This document shows, in pieces, positions 7,763 through 17,942 of a stretch of 64,000 nt of DNA; position 1 is the stretch's first letter; every line of letters starts with the position of its first letter. The stretch is from contig NZ_FOGR01000006.1 of NCBI RefSeq assembly GCF_900111275.1, forward strand, positions 1 to 64,000, in the 5' to 3' direction. The stretch is from Rhizobium sp. NFR03. GTDB taxonomy: Bacteria; Pseudomonadota; Alphaproteobacteria; Rhizobiales; Rhizobiaceae. The notes beneath the pieces were generated by a model that saw only the letters and a program-made list of their open reading frames with translations, ran no database searches and was not told the DNA's origin. The position numbers and the translations under genes are program-made.

Positions 7763-9694
7763 ATGCGGAATCGAATGCGTTTGCCGACTGTCAGTCCCGC
7801 GTATCGTAAAGCCGGCCTTGCCTTGAGCGTTGCCGCGCTGGCACTCTGCGGCCCCGCCTCCGTGCAGGACGCTGCTGCGTTCAAGCTTTTCGGCATCAAC
7901 TTCTTCGGCAAGGACAAGGACGAGGAGGCTGCGGAGGTCATCGATCCCGTCACCTATACCGTGACCTTGAACGAGGGCACTGAAGACGACGAATTGAAGA
8001 GCGCGCTTTCCGGCAGTTCCAGGCTGGTCCAGGATAAAGACAAGCCCGTATCCGGCAATCTTGGCCTCGCCATCAAGGCCCGCGACGACCGCGACAGACT
8101 GCTGGCCGCACTTTACGAAAAGGCCCGCTACGGCGGCACCGTACAGGTTATGGTCGCCGGCAAGCCGATCGAGAGCCTGCCACCGGACCCTGTCTTTCCC
8201 GCAGGCGCGCCCGTACCCGTCACCATCACGGTCGATCCGGGCCCCGTCTTCACCTTCGGCAACATTCTTCTGGAGAGTGACGCCGGCGGCCGCGATCCCA
8301 AAGCCTACAGTCTCGAGCCTGGCAACCGCGCCGATTCGACCCTGATCATCAAGGCTGGCGAGAAGATCGTCGAGGATCTGAAGAAAGAGGGTCGCCCGCT
8401 TGCGACCCTGAAGTCCCGCACGGCCGTCGCCGACCACAAGACAAACACGGTCGATGTGACGATCGGTGCCGAAGGTGGCCCGGTTGCGCCTTTCGGCGCT
8501 GTCGCCATCAAGGGTGCGCGCACGGTCAACCCGGATTTCGTCGCCAATTACTCACGGCTCAACACCGGCCGGCAATATTCGCCGGAGGAGATGCGCAAGG
8601 CCTCCGAGCGCCTGCGACAGCTCGGCGTCTTCTCCAGCATCACCATCCGCGAGGCCGAGCAACTCGCACCCGACGGCTCGTTGCCCCTGACCATCGAGGT
8701 CTCCGAAGGCAAGCACCGCTATTTCGGCGCAGGCGCCAAGTTCTCCTCGACAGACGGCTTTGGCGTGCAGGGCTATTGGGGACACAGGAACCTCTTCGGC
8801 GAGGCGGAATCTCTGCGCATCGAAGGGTCGATCGACCGGCTGGGCGAGACCAAGGAGATCACCGATCTCGATTATACCGCCGGCATCCTCTTCACCAAGC
8901 CCGGCGTCTTCGATCCCTACTCCACCCTGACCGCCAGCGTCAAAGCGTCCCTGATGGATCCGGATGCCTATAAGGCGCAGGTGGTGACGGGTGCTGTCGG
9001 CATCGCCTACGAGCTCTCGGAAGCCGACACCCTGTCGATCGGCGCGGAACTCGCCTGGAACAATATCGAGGACGCGTTTAGCGAGCGCCGATATTTGACG
9101 CCGTCCATCCCGCTCGATTATGTCCACGACGCCCGCGACGACAAGCTGAACCCAACCGAAGGCTACCGCGCCACCCTGAGCGTCAAGCCGAGCTACGATA
9201 TCTACGGCCAGACGTTCTTCTCTTCGTTCGAGGGCTCGGCAACCGGCTATCTCGGTTTCGGCGAAGACAACAAATACGTGCTGGCAGGACGCCTTGGTGC
9301 GGGCGTCATCGCGGCCGATGGCGGGCTGGACGATATTCCGGCGACACGCCGTTTCTTCCTCGGCGGTGGCGGCACCGTGCGCGGCTTCTCCTACCAGGAA
9401 ATCAGCCCGCGCAACGCGGATGACGACCTTCTCGGAGGCCGCTCCTACGTCAACGCCAATGTCGAGGCCCGCATCGGTGTCACGAAGACCATCAGCGTCG
9501 TGCCCTTCATCGATGCCGCCACCGTATCGGCAAAGACCGTGCCGGACTTCTCGGACGTCAAGATCGGAGCCGGCATCGGCGTGCGCTATCTGACCGCGGT
9601 CGGTCCCATTCGCGTGGATTTCGCCGTGCCGCTGAACCCCTATGACGGGGGAACGCGATACGGCATTTATGCCGGAATCGGCCAGACGTTCTGA
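7763..9694 (+). CDS. tamA: Outer-membrane translocation/assembly module, Omp85 family (TamA)
   Basis: 643 residues: an N-terminal signal sequence (cleavage probably after about residue 39, in AAAF), POTRA-like domains (about 70-340), and a C-terminal Omp85 barrel with the lid-lock motif TVRGFSY near residue 540 and a final strand ending GIGQTF. The protein acts in the outer membrane with TamB in insertion of autotransporters and other barrel proteins. tamB follows on the same strand after 150 bp. A small perfect hairpin (CAGACGT-GCAA-ACGTCTG, 7688-7705) precedes the gene. Start ATG 7763; ATG 7775 is an alternative. Confidence 0.93.
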   Translation: MRNRMRLPTVSPAYRKAGLALSVAALALCGPASVQDAAAFKLFGINFFGKDKDEEAAEVIDPVTYTVTLNEGTEDDELKSALSGSSRLVQDKDKPVSGNLGLAIKARDDRDRLLAALYEKARYGGTVQVMVAGKPIESLPPDPVFPAGAPVPVTITVDPGPVFTFGNILLESDAGGRDPKAYSLEPGNRADSTLIIKAGEKIVEDLKKEGRPLATLKSRTAVADHKTNTVDVTIGAEGGPVAPFGAVAIKGARTVNPDFVANYSRLNTGRQYSPEEMRKASERLRQLGVFSSITIREAEQLAPDGSLPLTIEVSEGKHRYFGAGAKFSSTDGFGVQGYWGHRNLFGEAESLRIEGSIDRLGETKEITDLDYTAGILFTKPGVFDPYSTLTASVKASLMDPDAYKAQVVTGAVGIAYELSEADTLSIGAELAWNNIEDAFSERRYLTPSIPLDYVHDARDDKLNPTEGYRATLSVKPSYDIYGQTFFSSFEGSATGYLGFGEDNKYVLAGRLGAGVIAADGGLDDIPATRRFFLGGGGTVRGFSYQEISPRNADDDLLGGRSYVNANVEARIGVTKTISVVPFIDAATVSAKTVPDFSDVKIGAGIGVRYLTAVGPIRVDFAVPLNPYDGGTRYGIYAGIGQTF

Positions 9695-9844
9695 CAGCCG
9701 GTCGCAGCAGTCGGCAGAGCATGTCGAATGCCTGCATTCCCTCGGCGGATTGCCGTTGCAATGACATGATCGCAACCTACGGGTTGCGGACATGACGACG
9801 ATCGATGGGTCAGGGCGAGACGCCGGCCTGACATGGAGCAGACG

Positions 9845-12800
9845 ATGACACGGATTTTCTCGATCGCCTTGCGCGGCTTCGCCGCTCTCCTCGGCCTTGT
9901 TGTCGTTCTCGCACTGGCCTTCGTGCTGTTTGCCGGCTTTACGGCCCCCGGCGCGCGCATGGTCGCCAGCCTGATCGAGAAATATGCCTCGACACCGGAC
10001 CAGATCGTCCAGATCAACGATCCGAGCGCGCTTCTCACCGGCAATTTCAAGGCCGGCTCCATCGCGCTCTACGACAGCAAGGGCGCCTATGCCGAAATCC
10101 GCGAGCTGAAGCTCGACTGGTCCCCCACGGCACTGTTCTCCAGGCGGTTCGACGCCGCCAGCCTGTCCGCCGGCTATATCCGCATCGACCGCCTGCCTAT
10201 TCCTTCCCAGCAGACCGAGGAGGTCCGGTCCAGCTTCGCCCTGCCGCTCGACGTAAAGATAGACCGTTTCGATCTTAAGGAAGTGGTCATCGGCAAGGCC
10301 ATTGCCGGCGAGGACCAGGTGCTGAACGCGGGCGGCACTGTCAACGCCACCAATTCCAGTATTGCCGCAACGGTGGCCGTCGCCCAGCGTGACCGGCCCG
10401 ATGCGAAAGCGCTTGCCGATATCGTCTACAACCCTTCCGCCAATGCGCTGAAGCTCGAAGCCAGTGTGGACGAGCCGAAGGGCGGCATGCTTGCCCGTGC
10501 GCTGCGCCTGCCGGGCGAACCCGCGATAACGATCCGCCTGACCGGCGATGGTCCGCTGTCACGCTGGAACGGAAACGCAAGCGCTGCCCTCGACGGACAG
10601 GAAGTTCTCAAGCTCGACGGCTCCCATACGCTGGCGCCGGACGGGTACCGGACGCTGTCGCTCAACGGCGGCGGCACCTTCGCCGCCCTGATGCCGGAGA
10701 CGCTGCGCCCGTTGTTCGAAGGCACCACCGCAATCGACATCGCAGCCGCCCTGCAGGATGGCACCGCAATCCGCATCGATCGTGGCCGCATCTCCACGGC
10801 CGCGATCGATGTCAACGCCGCTGGCACGCTTAGCACGGTCGGCAGCAATGACCTCAAGGTAACGCTTGCCGGCGTCGGTGGTCCGGCACCCCTGCGCTTG
10901 GGCCTTTCCGGCGGAACGGCCGAATTCGCCATACGGTCGGCAGATCTTTCGCTGGTCGGCGATGCCCGCTCCGCTGTGCTCGATCTCAATGCCGCGCTCG
11001 ACCGCGCCGTGCTGCCCCAAGGCACCATCGAGAATGCGGCCCTGAAGGCCCACAGCGATGCCTTCGACATGACGAACCGCAGCGGCGCCGTCACCCTCTC
11101 GCTGACGACGGGCGCAACCAAGCTGGCGAATGCGGATCTCGACCGGCTGATCCGGGGTCCCCTGACGATCGATGGTCGCCTCGACGTGAGCCGTAACGCC
11201 ATCGCATTCAATCCGCTGACGATCGACACCGCAGGCGTCGATGGCACCGTCACCGGCAGTTACGGCCTGACAGATGGCACGCTCGCGACCGATCTCCGCC
11301 TGACCGCACCTGCAGAAGCTCTTCCGCCGGCCGTCGCAAGCCGGGCTGGCGGTGCGGTTTCGCTCGACGGTCGCATTGAAACGGGAGCCAACGGGGCCCT
11401 TTCGCTCTCCGGCCTGTCTCTGAAGGCCCCGACGCTCGATGCTACAGGCAACCTCGCGCTCCAGTCTGGAAGCCTCACGGGGCGGATCGAGGCCACGGTT
11501 CCTGATATCGGCGCCTTTGCTGCGAATGCGAACGGCAGCGCCACCGTCACCGCCGACATATCCGGCCCGTTGAGCGCGCTCGGGATCAAGGCGGAGGCCA
11601 GGACGGATCAGGCGTCGATCGCCGGAAAAAGCGTAACCGGCCTCACGGTTATCGCCGACACCACGCTGCGCGGTGGCCTGCCTGTCGGCAAGCTCACTGC
11701 CAATGGCGCAGTCGATGGCCAAGCCGTCTCCGCGACCGCAGATCTCACCGCCGAGAATGGCGGGCTTGCCATACCCGCGCTCGAGGCGACGATTGCCGAA
11801 AACCGCATTACCGGCGCCCTCACCTTCACGCCGGACTTCCAGCCGAACGGAACACTCAACTTCGCGCTGCCGAATGTCGGCGCGCTGGCGTCTCTGGCCG
11901 GCCAGACCGCTGCGGGCGACCTCTCCGGCAAGGCGGATATCGTCAGCCGCGACGGCAAGACCTCGGTTGCGATCGATGCTACCGGCAGCGGCCTCTCGCG
12001 CGGCGATCTCTCGATCGTCCAGCCACGTGCGCAGGTCACGATTACCGATCTGAAGAACCTCACCGTCGAAGGCAAGATCACCGCTGATTCGCTCGGTCAG
12101 GGCAGCAATCGCGCCACCGGTACGACGATTACGCTGAACAAGCTGGGCGCAGACACGAACATCGCGCTCGACGGCACCTTCGACAACGCGCCGCTGTCGC
12201 TGAAGGGCGCGGTAACCACGCAGAATGGCTCGCCGTCCTTCACCATCCAATCGCTGAACGCCGCGCCCCGTGGCATCCCGCTCGAACTCTCCGATCCGAA
12301 GACCCTGGCGCTGGATCAGGGTGGTGTCCGGCTCGATAATTTCACCATCCAGCTTCCCGGCGGCACGGCCAGCGTCACCGGCCTCGTCGGGGAGACCCTC
12401 GATGTCGCTGTTGCCGTGCGCGGCAACCCGGCCGTCGAATACGCCCAGCCCATCGAAGGCGGCGAGGCCCGCGTGGCTATCGCAACGGCGGATATCCTCG
12501 CCCGTGGCCCGATGACCGGCGCCGTCATCGACGTGAAGGGACAGCTTGCCTATGTCGCCCTGCCCCAGGGCCGGCTTGAGACGGTCGGCATCGTCGCCCA
12601 TAGCGATCGCTTCGATATCACCGGTCGAAAGGGCGCAATCCGCGCCACGGTCGATGCCGGCGCGACCCGCTTCGTCAACGCCGATCTCGGCCGCCTCTTG
12701 CCCGCCCCCCTGAAACTTGACGCAACCGTCAGCGTGGCGCCGGATGCGGTCGGCTTCGATCCGGTCACCATCGACAGCGCCGGTCTCGACGGCGCTGTCA

Positions 12801-15556
12801 ACGGCCGGTTCCAGATGAGCGACAACAGCTTGCGCGCCGCCCTCCGCTTGAGCGCGCCGCCGAACTCCCTGCCCGCCGCGCTCGCGTCGCGGTTCGATAC
12901 GAACCTCGCACTATCGGCGAACGTCACTCGGGATACCGCTGGCGCCTTGAACGTCACCAACATTGCCGTCGATTCAGGCACCATCACCGCCAATGGCTCG
13001 CTGTCGCTGATCGACGGACAGTTGACCGCGGCGACTGCCGGCACGCTTCCCGATCTTGGCAAAGTGCTGGCCGACGCCAAGGGCAACGCCCGCTTCACGC
13101 TGGATGCAACCGGCGCCCTCGAGCGTCCGCTGGTCAAGGCGGAGATCCGCTCCAGCGGCGCGACTCTGGCCGGGAGAACGCTGAGCGATCTCGTCGCGGC
13201 GGCGACGGTCACTGCCGATCCCGCAAACCCGCAGGCGGCTATCACGGCCACCGGCGCACTCGGCGGCCAGGCAATCGACATCCGCACCCGGCTCGAGACG
13301 ACGAACGGCCGCATCCGCATCCCCGAACTCGCCGCCCGGATCGGCGACAACCGGCTCGACGGCAGCATCGACCTTACGGAAGCCTATGAGCCGAATGGCA
13401 CCATCACCTTCGATCTGCCGGATGTCGCGTTGCTTGCAGCCATGGCAGGCGAGCGCGCTTCGGGCGATCTTGCAGGCTCTGCGACCATTGCCAGCACGAA
13501 TGGCAAGACCTCGCTCGCTCTGAAGGCATCGGGATCCGGCATCAAGCGGGGCGATCTCGTCATCACCCGCCCGCAGGCCGACATCACCGTCGATGACGTG
13601 AAGGCGCTCGCCATTCGCGGCTCAGCCAAGGTGGAAACGATCGCGCAAGGCGCAAACCGCGTTTCCAACCTCGATCTCGCCTTCGACCAGAAACAGCCCG
13701 GCCTCACCGACGTCCGGCTTGATGCAGTCTACGACAATGCACCGCTCGTCTTCCGCGGTGCCATCGAAACGGCAGCGGCACGCACGACCGTCCGGCTCGC
13801 GACACTGTCGGCAGCACCTCGCCAGATCGCGCTGAAGCTTGCCGCACCCTCCACCATCGTGATCGAGAACGGCACGGTACGCGTCTCCGACCTGCGCATT
13901 GGTGCATCCGGAGGCACGCTGGCCATCACCGGCACGGCGGGCAACACGCTCGACCTCAACGTCCGCCTCGACCGCCTGCCCGCCCGGCTGATCAATGCGG
14001 TCTCGCCGACGCTCGGTGCAGACGGCACCATCAACGGCTCGATCATCGCCAAGGGCACCGCTGCCGCGCCCGATGTTACCTACGATCTGCGCTGGGCCAA
14101 TGCCACCGTCGCCCAGGCGAAGTCGGCCGGCGTTGGCGCCTTGACCATCACCGCCAAGGGTGGTTTCGCCGACAACACCGTCACGCTCGACACCGATATC
14201 CGCGGCGGCGGCGGGCTTGCCTTCAATGGCGGGGGAAAGCTTGGCATTGCCGGCAACCGACCGATCGACATGCGGTTCAACGGCGATCTTCCCTTCGCGC
14301 TCCTCGGCCCGATCCTTGCGCAGAACGGCTTCGTGCTGAACGGCACCGCAAAGGTCGATGCGGCAATCTCCGGTGCGGTGTCGGCCCCGATCATCAACGG
14401 ATCCGTCACCACATCCGGTGCCCGCCTGCTCGATGCGCGCCGAAACCTCGCCATCAACGCGCTGACGGCAAATGTAATCCTTGCTGGACAGCAGGCGCGG
14501 ATCGAGCGGCTCACGGGAACGCTATCGACCGGCGGCTCACTTGCGGTCACAGGCACGATCGGTATTGAGCCCGGCTCGGGCTTCCCCGCCAATCTCGACA
14601 TCCGCCTTGCAAAGGCAACCTATGTCGATGGCAGCCTGCTGACGGCCAACCTCGATGGCACGCTGAAGCTGACCGGCCCCCTTACCGGTTCGCCCATCCT
14701 CAGCGGGCGCGTTGCCATTCCCAAGGCATCCATCACCATTCCCGAAAAGCTTCCAGCATCGCTGTCGGAGATCAACATCAAGCACCGCAACGCGCCGGCC
14801 GACGTGCGCCGCATGCAGGCGCAGGTTCAAAAGGACGCAGGCGACGGCACGACCGAGAAGAGCGGCGGCATCGGCTTCGATCTGACGGTCGCAGCATCCC
14901 GCATCTTCGTGCGCGGCCGCGGCGTCGATGCCGAGCTTGGCGGCGATCTCGTCATCCGCGGCAACGCCGCCAGTCCGGCCGTCACCGGCGGTTTCCAGAT
15001 GCGCCGTGGGCGGCTGGAAATCCTCGGCAAACGCCTCGACTTCACCGAGGGGACCATCACCTTCGGCGGAAACCTCATTCCGGCCCTCGACCTCGATGCG
15101 ACATCGACGGCTGGCTCCACCACCGTCACCGTCAATGTCGCGGGCCTCGCCAACAGCCCCAATGTAACCTTCAGCTCCTCGCCCGCTTTGCCGCAGGATG
15201 AAATCCTTGCCCAGCTGATCTTCAACCGGTCGCTTTCCAACCTGTCGGCCGTGCAGATCGCGCAGCTGGCAAGCGCCGTGGCGCAGCTTGCCGGCGGACA
15301 GGGTGGCTCCTTGTTCGACGGGTTGCGCAACAAGCTCGGCGTCGATGATCTCGACGTCTCCACGGACGATGGCGGTGGCGCCATGTTCAGGGCCGGGCGC
15401 TATATCAACGATCGCACCTATCTGGAACTGCAGCAGAGCGCGGAAGATGGCGCCAAGGCGGTGATCAATCTCGATGTCGGCCGTGGCGTGAAACTGCGCG
15501 GAGAGGCAGGCTCGGAAGGCGGCGGCGCCGGCGTCTTTTACGAAAAGGAATACTGA
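9845..15556 (+). CDS. tamB: Translocation/assembly module TamB with internal duplication
   Basis: 1903 residues from ATG 9845, which has GGAG at 6-nt spacing; the ATG at 9833 lacks such a site. One N-terminal membrane anchor (residues about 5-30) is followed by a very long repetitive beta-rich periplasmic region and the conserved C-terminal TamB (DUF490) domain with FVRGRGVDAELGGDL, LTITFGG-like strands and a last strand GVFYEKEY. It bridges inner membrane and TamA and is thought to conduct lipids or substrates. Two stretches, about residues 365-880 and 880-1400, are clearly homologous at a spacing of about 516 residues (ALPQG, HSDRFD/HSDAFD, FNPLTIDTAG/FDPVTIDSAG), making the protein longer than E. 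coli TamB. Confidence 0.93.
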   Translation: MTRIFSIALRGFAALLGLVVVLALAFVLFAGFTAPGARMVASLIEKYASTPDQIVQINDPSALLTGNFKAGSIALYDSKGAYAEIRELKLDWSPTALFSRRFDAASLSAGYIRIDRLPIPSQQTEEVRSSFALPLDVKIDRFDLKEVVIGKAIAGEDQVLNAGGTVNATNSSIAATVAVAQRDRPDAKALADIVYNPSANALKLEASVDEPKGGMLARALRLPGEPAITIRLTGDGPLSRWNGNASAALDGQEVLKLDGSHTLAPDGYRTLSLNGGGTFAALMPETLRPLFEGTTAIDIAAALQDGTAIRIDRGRISTAAIDVNAAGTLSTVGSNDLKVTLAGVGGPAPLRLGLSGGTAEFAIRSADLSLVGDARSAVLDLNAALDRAVLPQGTIENAALKAHSDAFDMTNRSGAVTLSLTTGATKLANADLDRLIRGPLTIDGRLDVSRNAIAFNPLTIDTAGVDGTVTGSYGLTDGTLATDLRLTAPAEALPPAVASRAGGAVSLDGRIETGANGALSLSGLSLKAPTLDATGNLALQSGSLTGRIEATVPDIGAFAANANGSATVTADISGPLSALGIKAEARTDQASIAGKSVTGLTVIADTTLRGGLPVGKLTANGAVDGQAVSATADLTAENGGLAIPALEATIAENRITGALTFTPDFQPNGTLNFALPNVGALASLAGQTAAGDLSGKADIVSRDGKTSVAIDATGSGLSRGDLSIVQPRAQVTITDLKNLTVEGKITADSLGQGSNRATGTTITLNKLGADTNIALDGTFDNAPLSLKGAVTTQNGSPSFTIQSLNAAPRGIPLELSDPKTLALDQGGVRLDNFTIQLPGGTASVTGLVGETLDVAVAVRGNPAVEYAQPIEGGEARVAIATADILARGPMTGAVIDVKGQLAYVALPQGRLETVGIVAHSDRFDITGRKGAIRATVDAGATRFVNADLGRLLPAPLKLDATVSVAPDAVGFDPVTIDSAGLDGAVNGRFQMSDNSLRAALRLSAPPNSLPAALASRFDTNLALSANVTRDTAGALNVTNIAVDSGTITANGSLSLIDGQLTAATAGTLPDLGKVLADAKGNARFTLDATGALERPLVKAEIRSSGATLAGRTLSDLVAAATVTADPANPQAAITATGALGGQAIDIRTRLETTNGRIRIPELAARIGDNRLDGSIDLTEAYEPNGTITFDLPDVALLAAMAGERASGDLAGSATIASTNGKTSLALKASGSGIKRGDLVITRPQADITVDDVKALAIRGSAKVETIAQGANRVSNLDLAFDQKQPGLTDVRLDAVYDNAPLVFRGAIETAAARTTVRLATLSAAPRQIALKLAAPSTIVIENGTVRVSDLRIGASGGTLAITGTAGNTLDLNVRLDRLPARLINAVSPTLGADGTINGSIIAKGTAAAPDVTYDLRWANATVAQAKSAGVGALTITAKGGFADNTVTLDTDIRGGGGLAFNGGGKLGIAGNRPIDMRFNGDLPFALLGPILAQNGFVLNGTAKVDAAISGAVSAPIINGSVTTSGARLLDARRNLAINALTANVILAGQQARIERLTGTLSTGGSLAVTGTIGIEPGSGFPANLDIRLAKATYVDGSLLTANLDGTLKLTGPLTGSPILSGRVAIPKASITIPEKLPASLSEINIKHRNAPADVRRMQAQVQKDAGDGTTEKSGGIGFDLTVAASRIFVRGRGVDAELGGDLVIRGNAASPAVTGGFQMRRGRLEILGKRLDFTEGTITFGGNLIPALDLDATSTAGSTTVTVNVAGLANSPNVTFSSSPALPQDEILAQLIFNRSLSNLSAVQIAQLASAVAQLAGGQGGSLFDGLRNKLGVDDLDVSTDDGGGAMFRAGRYINDRTYLELQQSAEDGAKAVINLDVGRGVKLRGEAGSEGGGAGVFYEKEY

Positions 15557-15620
15557 CGTCCGGGCATCTTCGACGTATCCGTGTCTGGCGATGGCTGCTG
15601 CGGACCTTCGCGATGCGCAA

Positions 15621-15651
15621 TCTGGCGAATACGCCTTTGCAATTCGCCAGA
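15621..15651 (+). terminator. Inverted repeat after tamB, possible terminator
   Basis: Perfect 10-bp arms TCTGGCGAAT (15621-15630) and ATTCGCCAGA (15642-15651) with an 11-nt loop, located 65 bases after the tamB stop. It has no T-run, so it may act as an mRNA-end stabiliser rather than an intrinsic terminator. Confidence 0.45.
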
Positions 15652-15743
15652 ACGGCCACGCAAATTTACCCATCTTGCATCTTCCGGCAGGACCGCCGCC
15701 GGTGCACAGTCCCGGCCAGATGTTTCGATAAGGGGAGATGCAG

Positions 15744-16667
15744 ATGGTTTCGATTGGTTTGATTGGCGTACCGCTGGAAGAAGGCTCCGGCCGCCGGGGC
15801 TGCAGCATGGGGCCGACGGCTCTCAGGATCGCCGGCATCGACCGCGTCATGGCCGATCTCGGATTTGACGTCACGGATCATGGAGACCTGCGCCCTGAGC
15901 CTGTTGAGGGGCTCGGACGTCATCCGGGCGCCAAACACCTGCCGGTCGTCGCCGGCTATACCCGCGCGCTGGAGGCAGCGACCTATGAGACGGCGTCGAA
16001 CGGCGCGGTGCCGGTCATTCTGGGTGGGGACCACGCGCTTTCGATGGGCAGCGTCTCGGGCATGGCGCGGTATGCCGCGGAAAACGGCCGACCGCTCTTC
16101 GTGCTGTGGCTCGATGCCCATGCCGATTTCAACACGCCGGACACCTCTCCCTCGGGCAATATGCATGGCATGCCTGTCGCCTTCTTCTGCGGTCACGCCG
16201 AATTTACGGACATTCTGCCGCCCGGGCGTCCCTTTGTGGACCCCAGGCGCGTCTATCAGGTCGGCATCCGCTCCGTCGATGAGACCGAGCGACAGGAAAT
16301 CAATCGCCATGGCGTCAATGTCTATGACATGCGCGCGCTGGACGAGATGGGCGTTGCCGCCATCGTCAAGGAGATCCTGAAGGCCGTGGAAGGCGAGGAC
16401 GGGCTGCTGCATGTCAGCCTCGACGTCGATTTTCTCGAGCCGGACATCGCACCCGGCGTCGGCACCACGGTACCCGGCGGCGCGACCTTCCGGGAGGCGC
16501 ATCTGGTCATGGAAATGCTCTGTGACAGCGGCCGGGTGTCCTCGCTCGACCTCGTGGAACTCAATCCCTTCCTCGACGACCGCGGCAAGAGCGCCCGCGT
16601 CATGGTGGAACTCGCCGCCAGTCTTTTCGGTCGCCGTATTCTCGACCGGCCGACCCGCAGTGGCTGA
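15744..16667 (+). CDS. rocF: Arginase
   Basis: Hydrolyses arginine to ornithine and urea with a binuclear Mn centre. The metal-binding motifs are all visible: [26 protein letters not shown] and [14 protein letters not shown]. Length of 307 residues is normal for arginases. ATG 15744 is chosen because GGGGAG (15732-15737) lies 6 nt upstream; the ATG at 15738 touches that site directly. The rest of a catabolic cluster (ornithine cyclodeaminase, rocR-like regulator) is absent here, so it appears to be a single gene. Confidence 0.93.
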   Translation: MVSIGLIGVPLEEGSGRRGCSMGPTALRIAGIDRVMADLGFDVTDHGDLRPEPVEGLGRHPGAKHLPVVAGYTRALEAATYETASNGAVPVILGGDHALSMGSVSGMARYAAENGRPLFVLWLDAHADFNTPDTSPSGNMHGMPVAFFCGHAEFTDILPPGRPFVDPRRVYQVGIRSVDETERQEINRHGVNVYDMRALDEMGVAAIVKEILKAVEGEDGLLHVSLDVDFLEPDIAPGVGTTVPGGATFREAHLVMEMLCDSGRVSSLDLVELNPFLDDRGKSARVMVELAASLFGRRILDRPTRSG

Positions 16668-16764
16668 AACAGCTTCTGCGGAGCATGAAAAGCTCTTTTA
16701 ACCATTCATGCTGTATCCTGCAGTCTGAAAATCCGTCGTGATTTCGAATGCGGGGACAAGACAC

Positions 16765-17244
16765 ATGAGCAATGCACTGACAATGGCCGGTTTTGGCGGC
16801 GAGACGCTGGAAATCATCGCATTCCGGCTGCATGACCAGGAATTCTGCGTCAAGACCACGACGATCCGCGAAATTCGCGGCTGGGCGCCGTCGACACCCA
16901 TTCCGCATTCGCCGCCGGAAGTCATCGGCGTCATGAACCTGCGCGGCACGGTCATTCCGATCATCGATCTCGCGCACAAGCTGGGCATGAAATCGACTGT
17001 CGCCAACGAGCGCAGCGCCATCGTCGTTGCCGAAGTGCATTCGATGGTCGTCGGCCTCGTTGTCGATCGCGTCTCCGATATCCTGACGGTGCAGGGCAGC
17101 CAGGTTCAGCCGGTTCCGGAAGTCACGACATCCTTCGACAAGGCCTATGCCGAAGGCATCATCGCCAACGAGAACGGCATGATCTGCTTCCTCAACCTCG
17201 CTCGCATGTTCAAGGAACGCGACGTCGAGGAAATGGCGGCCTGA
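16765..17244 (+). CDS. cheW: Chemotaxis coupling protein CheW
   Basis: 159 residues forming a single CheW domain that links methyl-accepting chemoreceptors to the CheA kinase. Typical blocks are FRLHDQEFCVKTTTIREIRG, PEVIGVMNLRGTVIPIIDLA and GLVVDRVSDIL. ATG 16765 is chosen because GGGGAC precedes it at good spacing; the longer frame starts at a GTG (16738). No other che genes are in the window, so it is a stand-alone copy, perhaps serving an additional receptor set. Confidence 0.92.
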   Translation: MSNALTMAGFGGETLEIIAFRLHDQEFCVKTTTIREIRGWAPSTPIPHSPPEVIGVMNLRGTVIPIIDLAHKLGMKSTVANERSAIVVAEVHSMVVGLVVDRVSDILTVQGSQVQPVPEVTTSFDKAYAEGIIANENGMICFLNLARMFKERDVEEMAA

Positions 17245-17349
17245 CAGCTGCCGGACAGCAATATTACATAATGCTGTTACATGCCTCTGGGAAAACCGGA
17301 CGGCGGCGCGGGGCCCCCTCGTGCCCACCCGATCCGGAGGCCCTGGAGC

Positions 17350-17925
17350 ATGCGCACACGCAAGAGACCAACGCTGGCAGCCCTGCTGTGGACAGCCTTC
17401 CTGCCCACCACGCTGATGGCGGCGGTGCATTTCAGCGGCCTGCTGCTTACCGACAATTTCCATGAAGTCGTTCCGGGGCAGCTCTACCGGTCGGCGCAGC
17501 CGTCAGGCGCCGATCTCTCCGACTACAAGAGCCGCTACGGCATCCGCACCGTCATCAATCTGCGCGGCCCGAGCGAGGCGTCCTGGTACCGCGACGAGAT
17601 CGAAGCGGCCGCACGCGAAGGTCTCGTACATATCGACTTCCCGATGTCGGCCTCACGTGCACTGACGACGGAGAAGAGTCGCAAGCTGATCACGATCCTC
17701 CGCGACGCCCCCAAGCCCATTCTGGTTCACTGCAAGTCCGGCGCCGACCGCACGGGCCTTGCAAGTGTCATCTATGCGAGCCAGATCGCCGGTAGGGACG
17801 AGGAGACGGCGGAGCGGCAACTGTCGATCGCCTTCGGCCACATTGCCATCCCCTTCCTCTCCTCCGCTTTTGCCATGGATGAAAGCTGGGAAAATCTCGA
17901 GGCCGAGCTCGGCATGCCGGGATAG
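17350..17925 (+). CDS. Dual-specificity/tyrosine phosphatase-like protein with N-terminal membrane segment
   Basis: 191 residues. An N-terminal hydrophobic segment (about residues 10-35) precedes a cysteine phosphatase fold with the P-loop HCKSGADRTG (about residue 125) and an upstream PGQLYRSAQPS motif. The substrate could be phosphotyrosine or another phosphate ester; that cannot be decided here. The start ATG 17350 has CGGAGG 9 nt upstream. It is convergent with acvB, with 17 bp between stops. Confidence 0.85.
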   Translation: MRTRKRPTLAALLWTAFLPTTLMAAVHFSGLLLTDNFHEVVPGQLYRSAQPSGADLSDYKSRYGIRTVINLRGPSEASWYRDEIEAAAREGLVHIDFPMSASRALTTEKSRKLITILRDAPKPILVHCKSGADRTGLASVIYASQIAGRDEETAERQLSIAFGHIAIPFLSSAFAMDESWENLEAELGMPG

Positions 17926-17942
17926 GCCGAGTGCCCGAAGCT

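Noticed and set aside
10559-12601. Very long minus-strand frame opposite tamB (680 codons)
   Set aside because: It is the antisense shadow of a conserved high-GC gene; it has no family motifs, no ribosome site and Arg/Gly/Ala-rich low-complexity composition.
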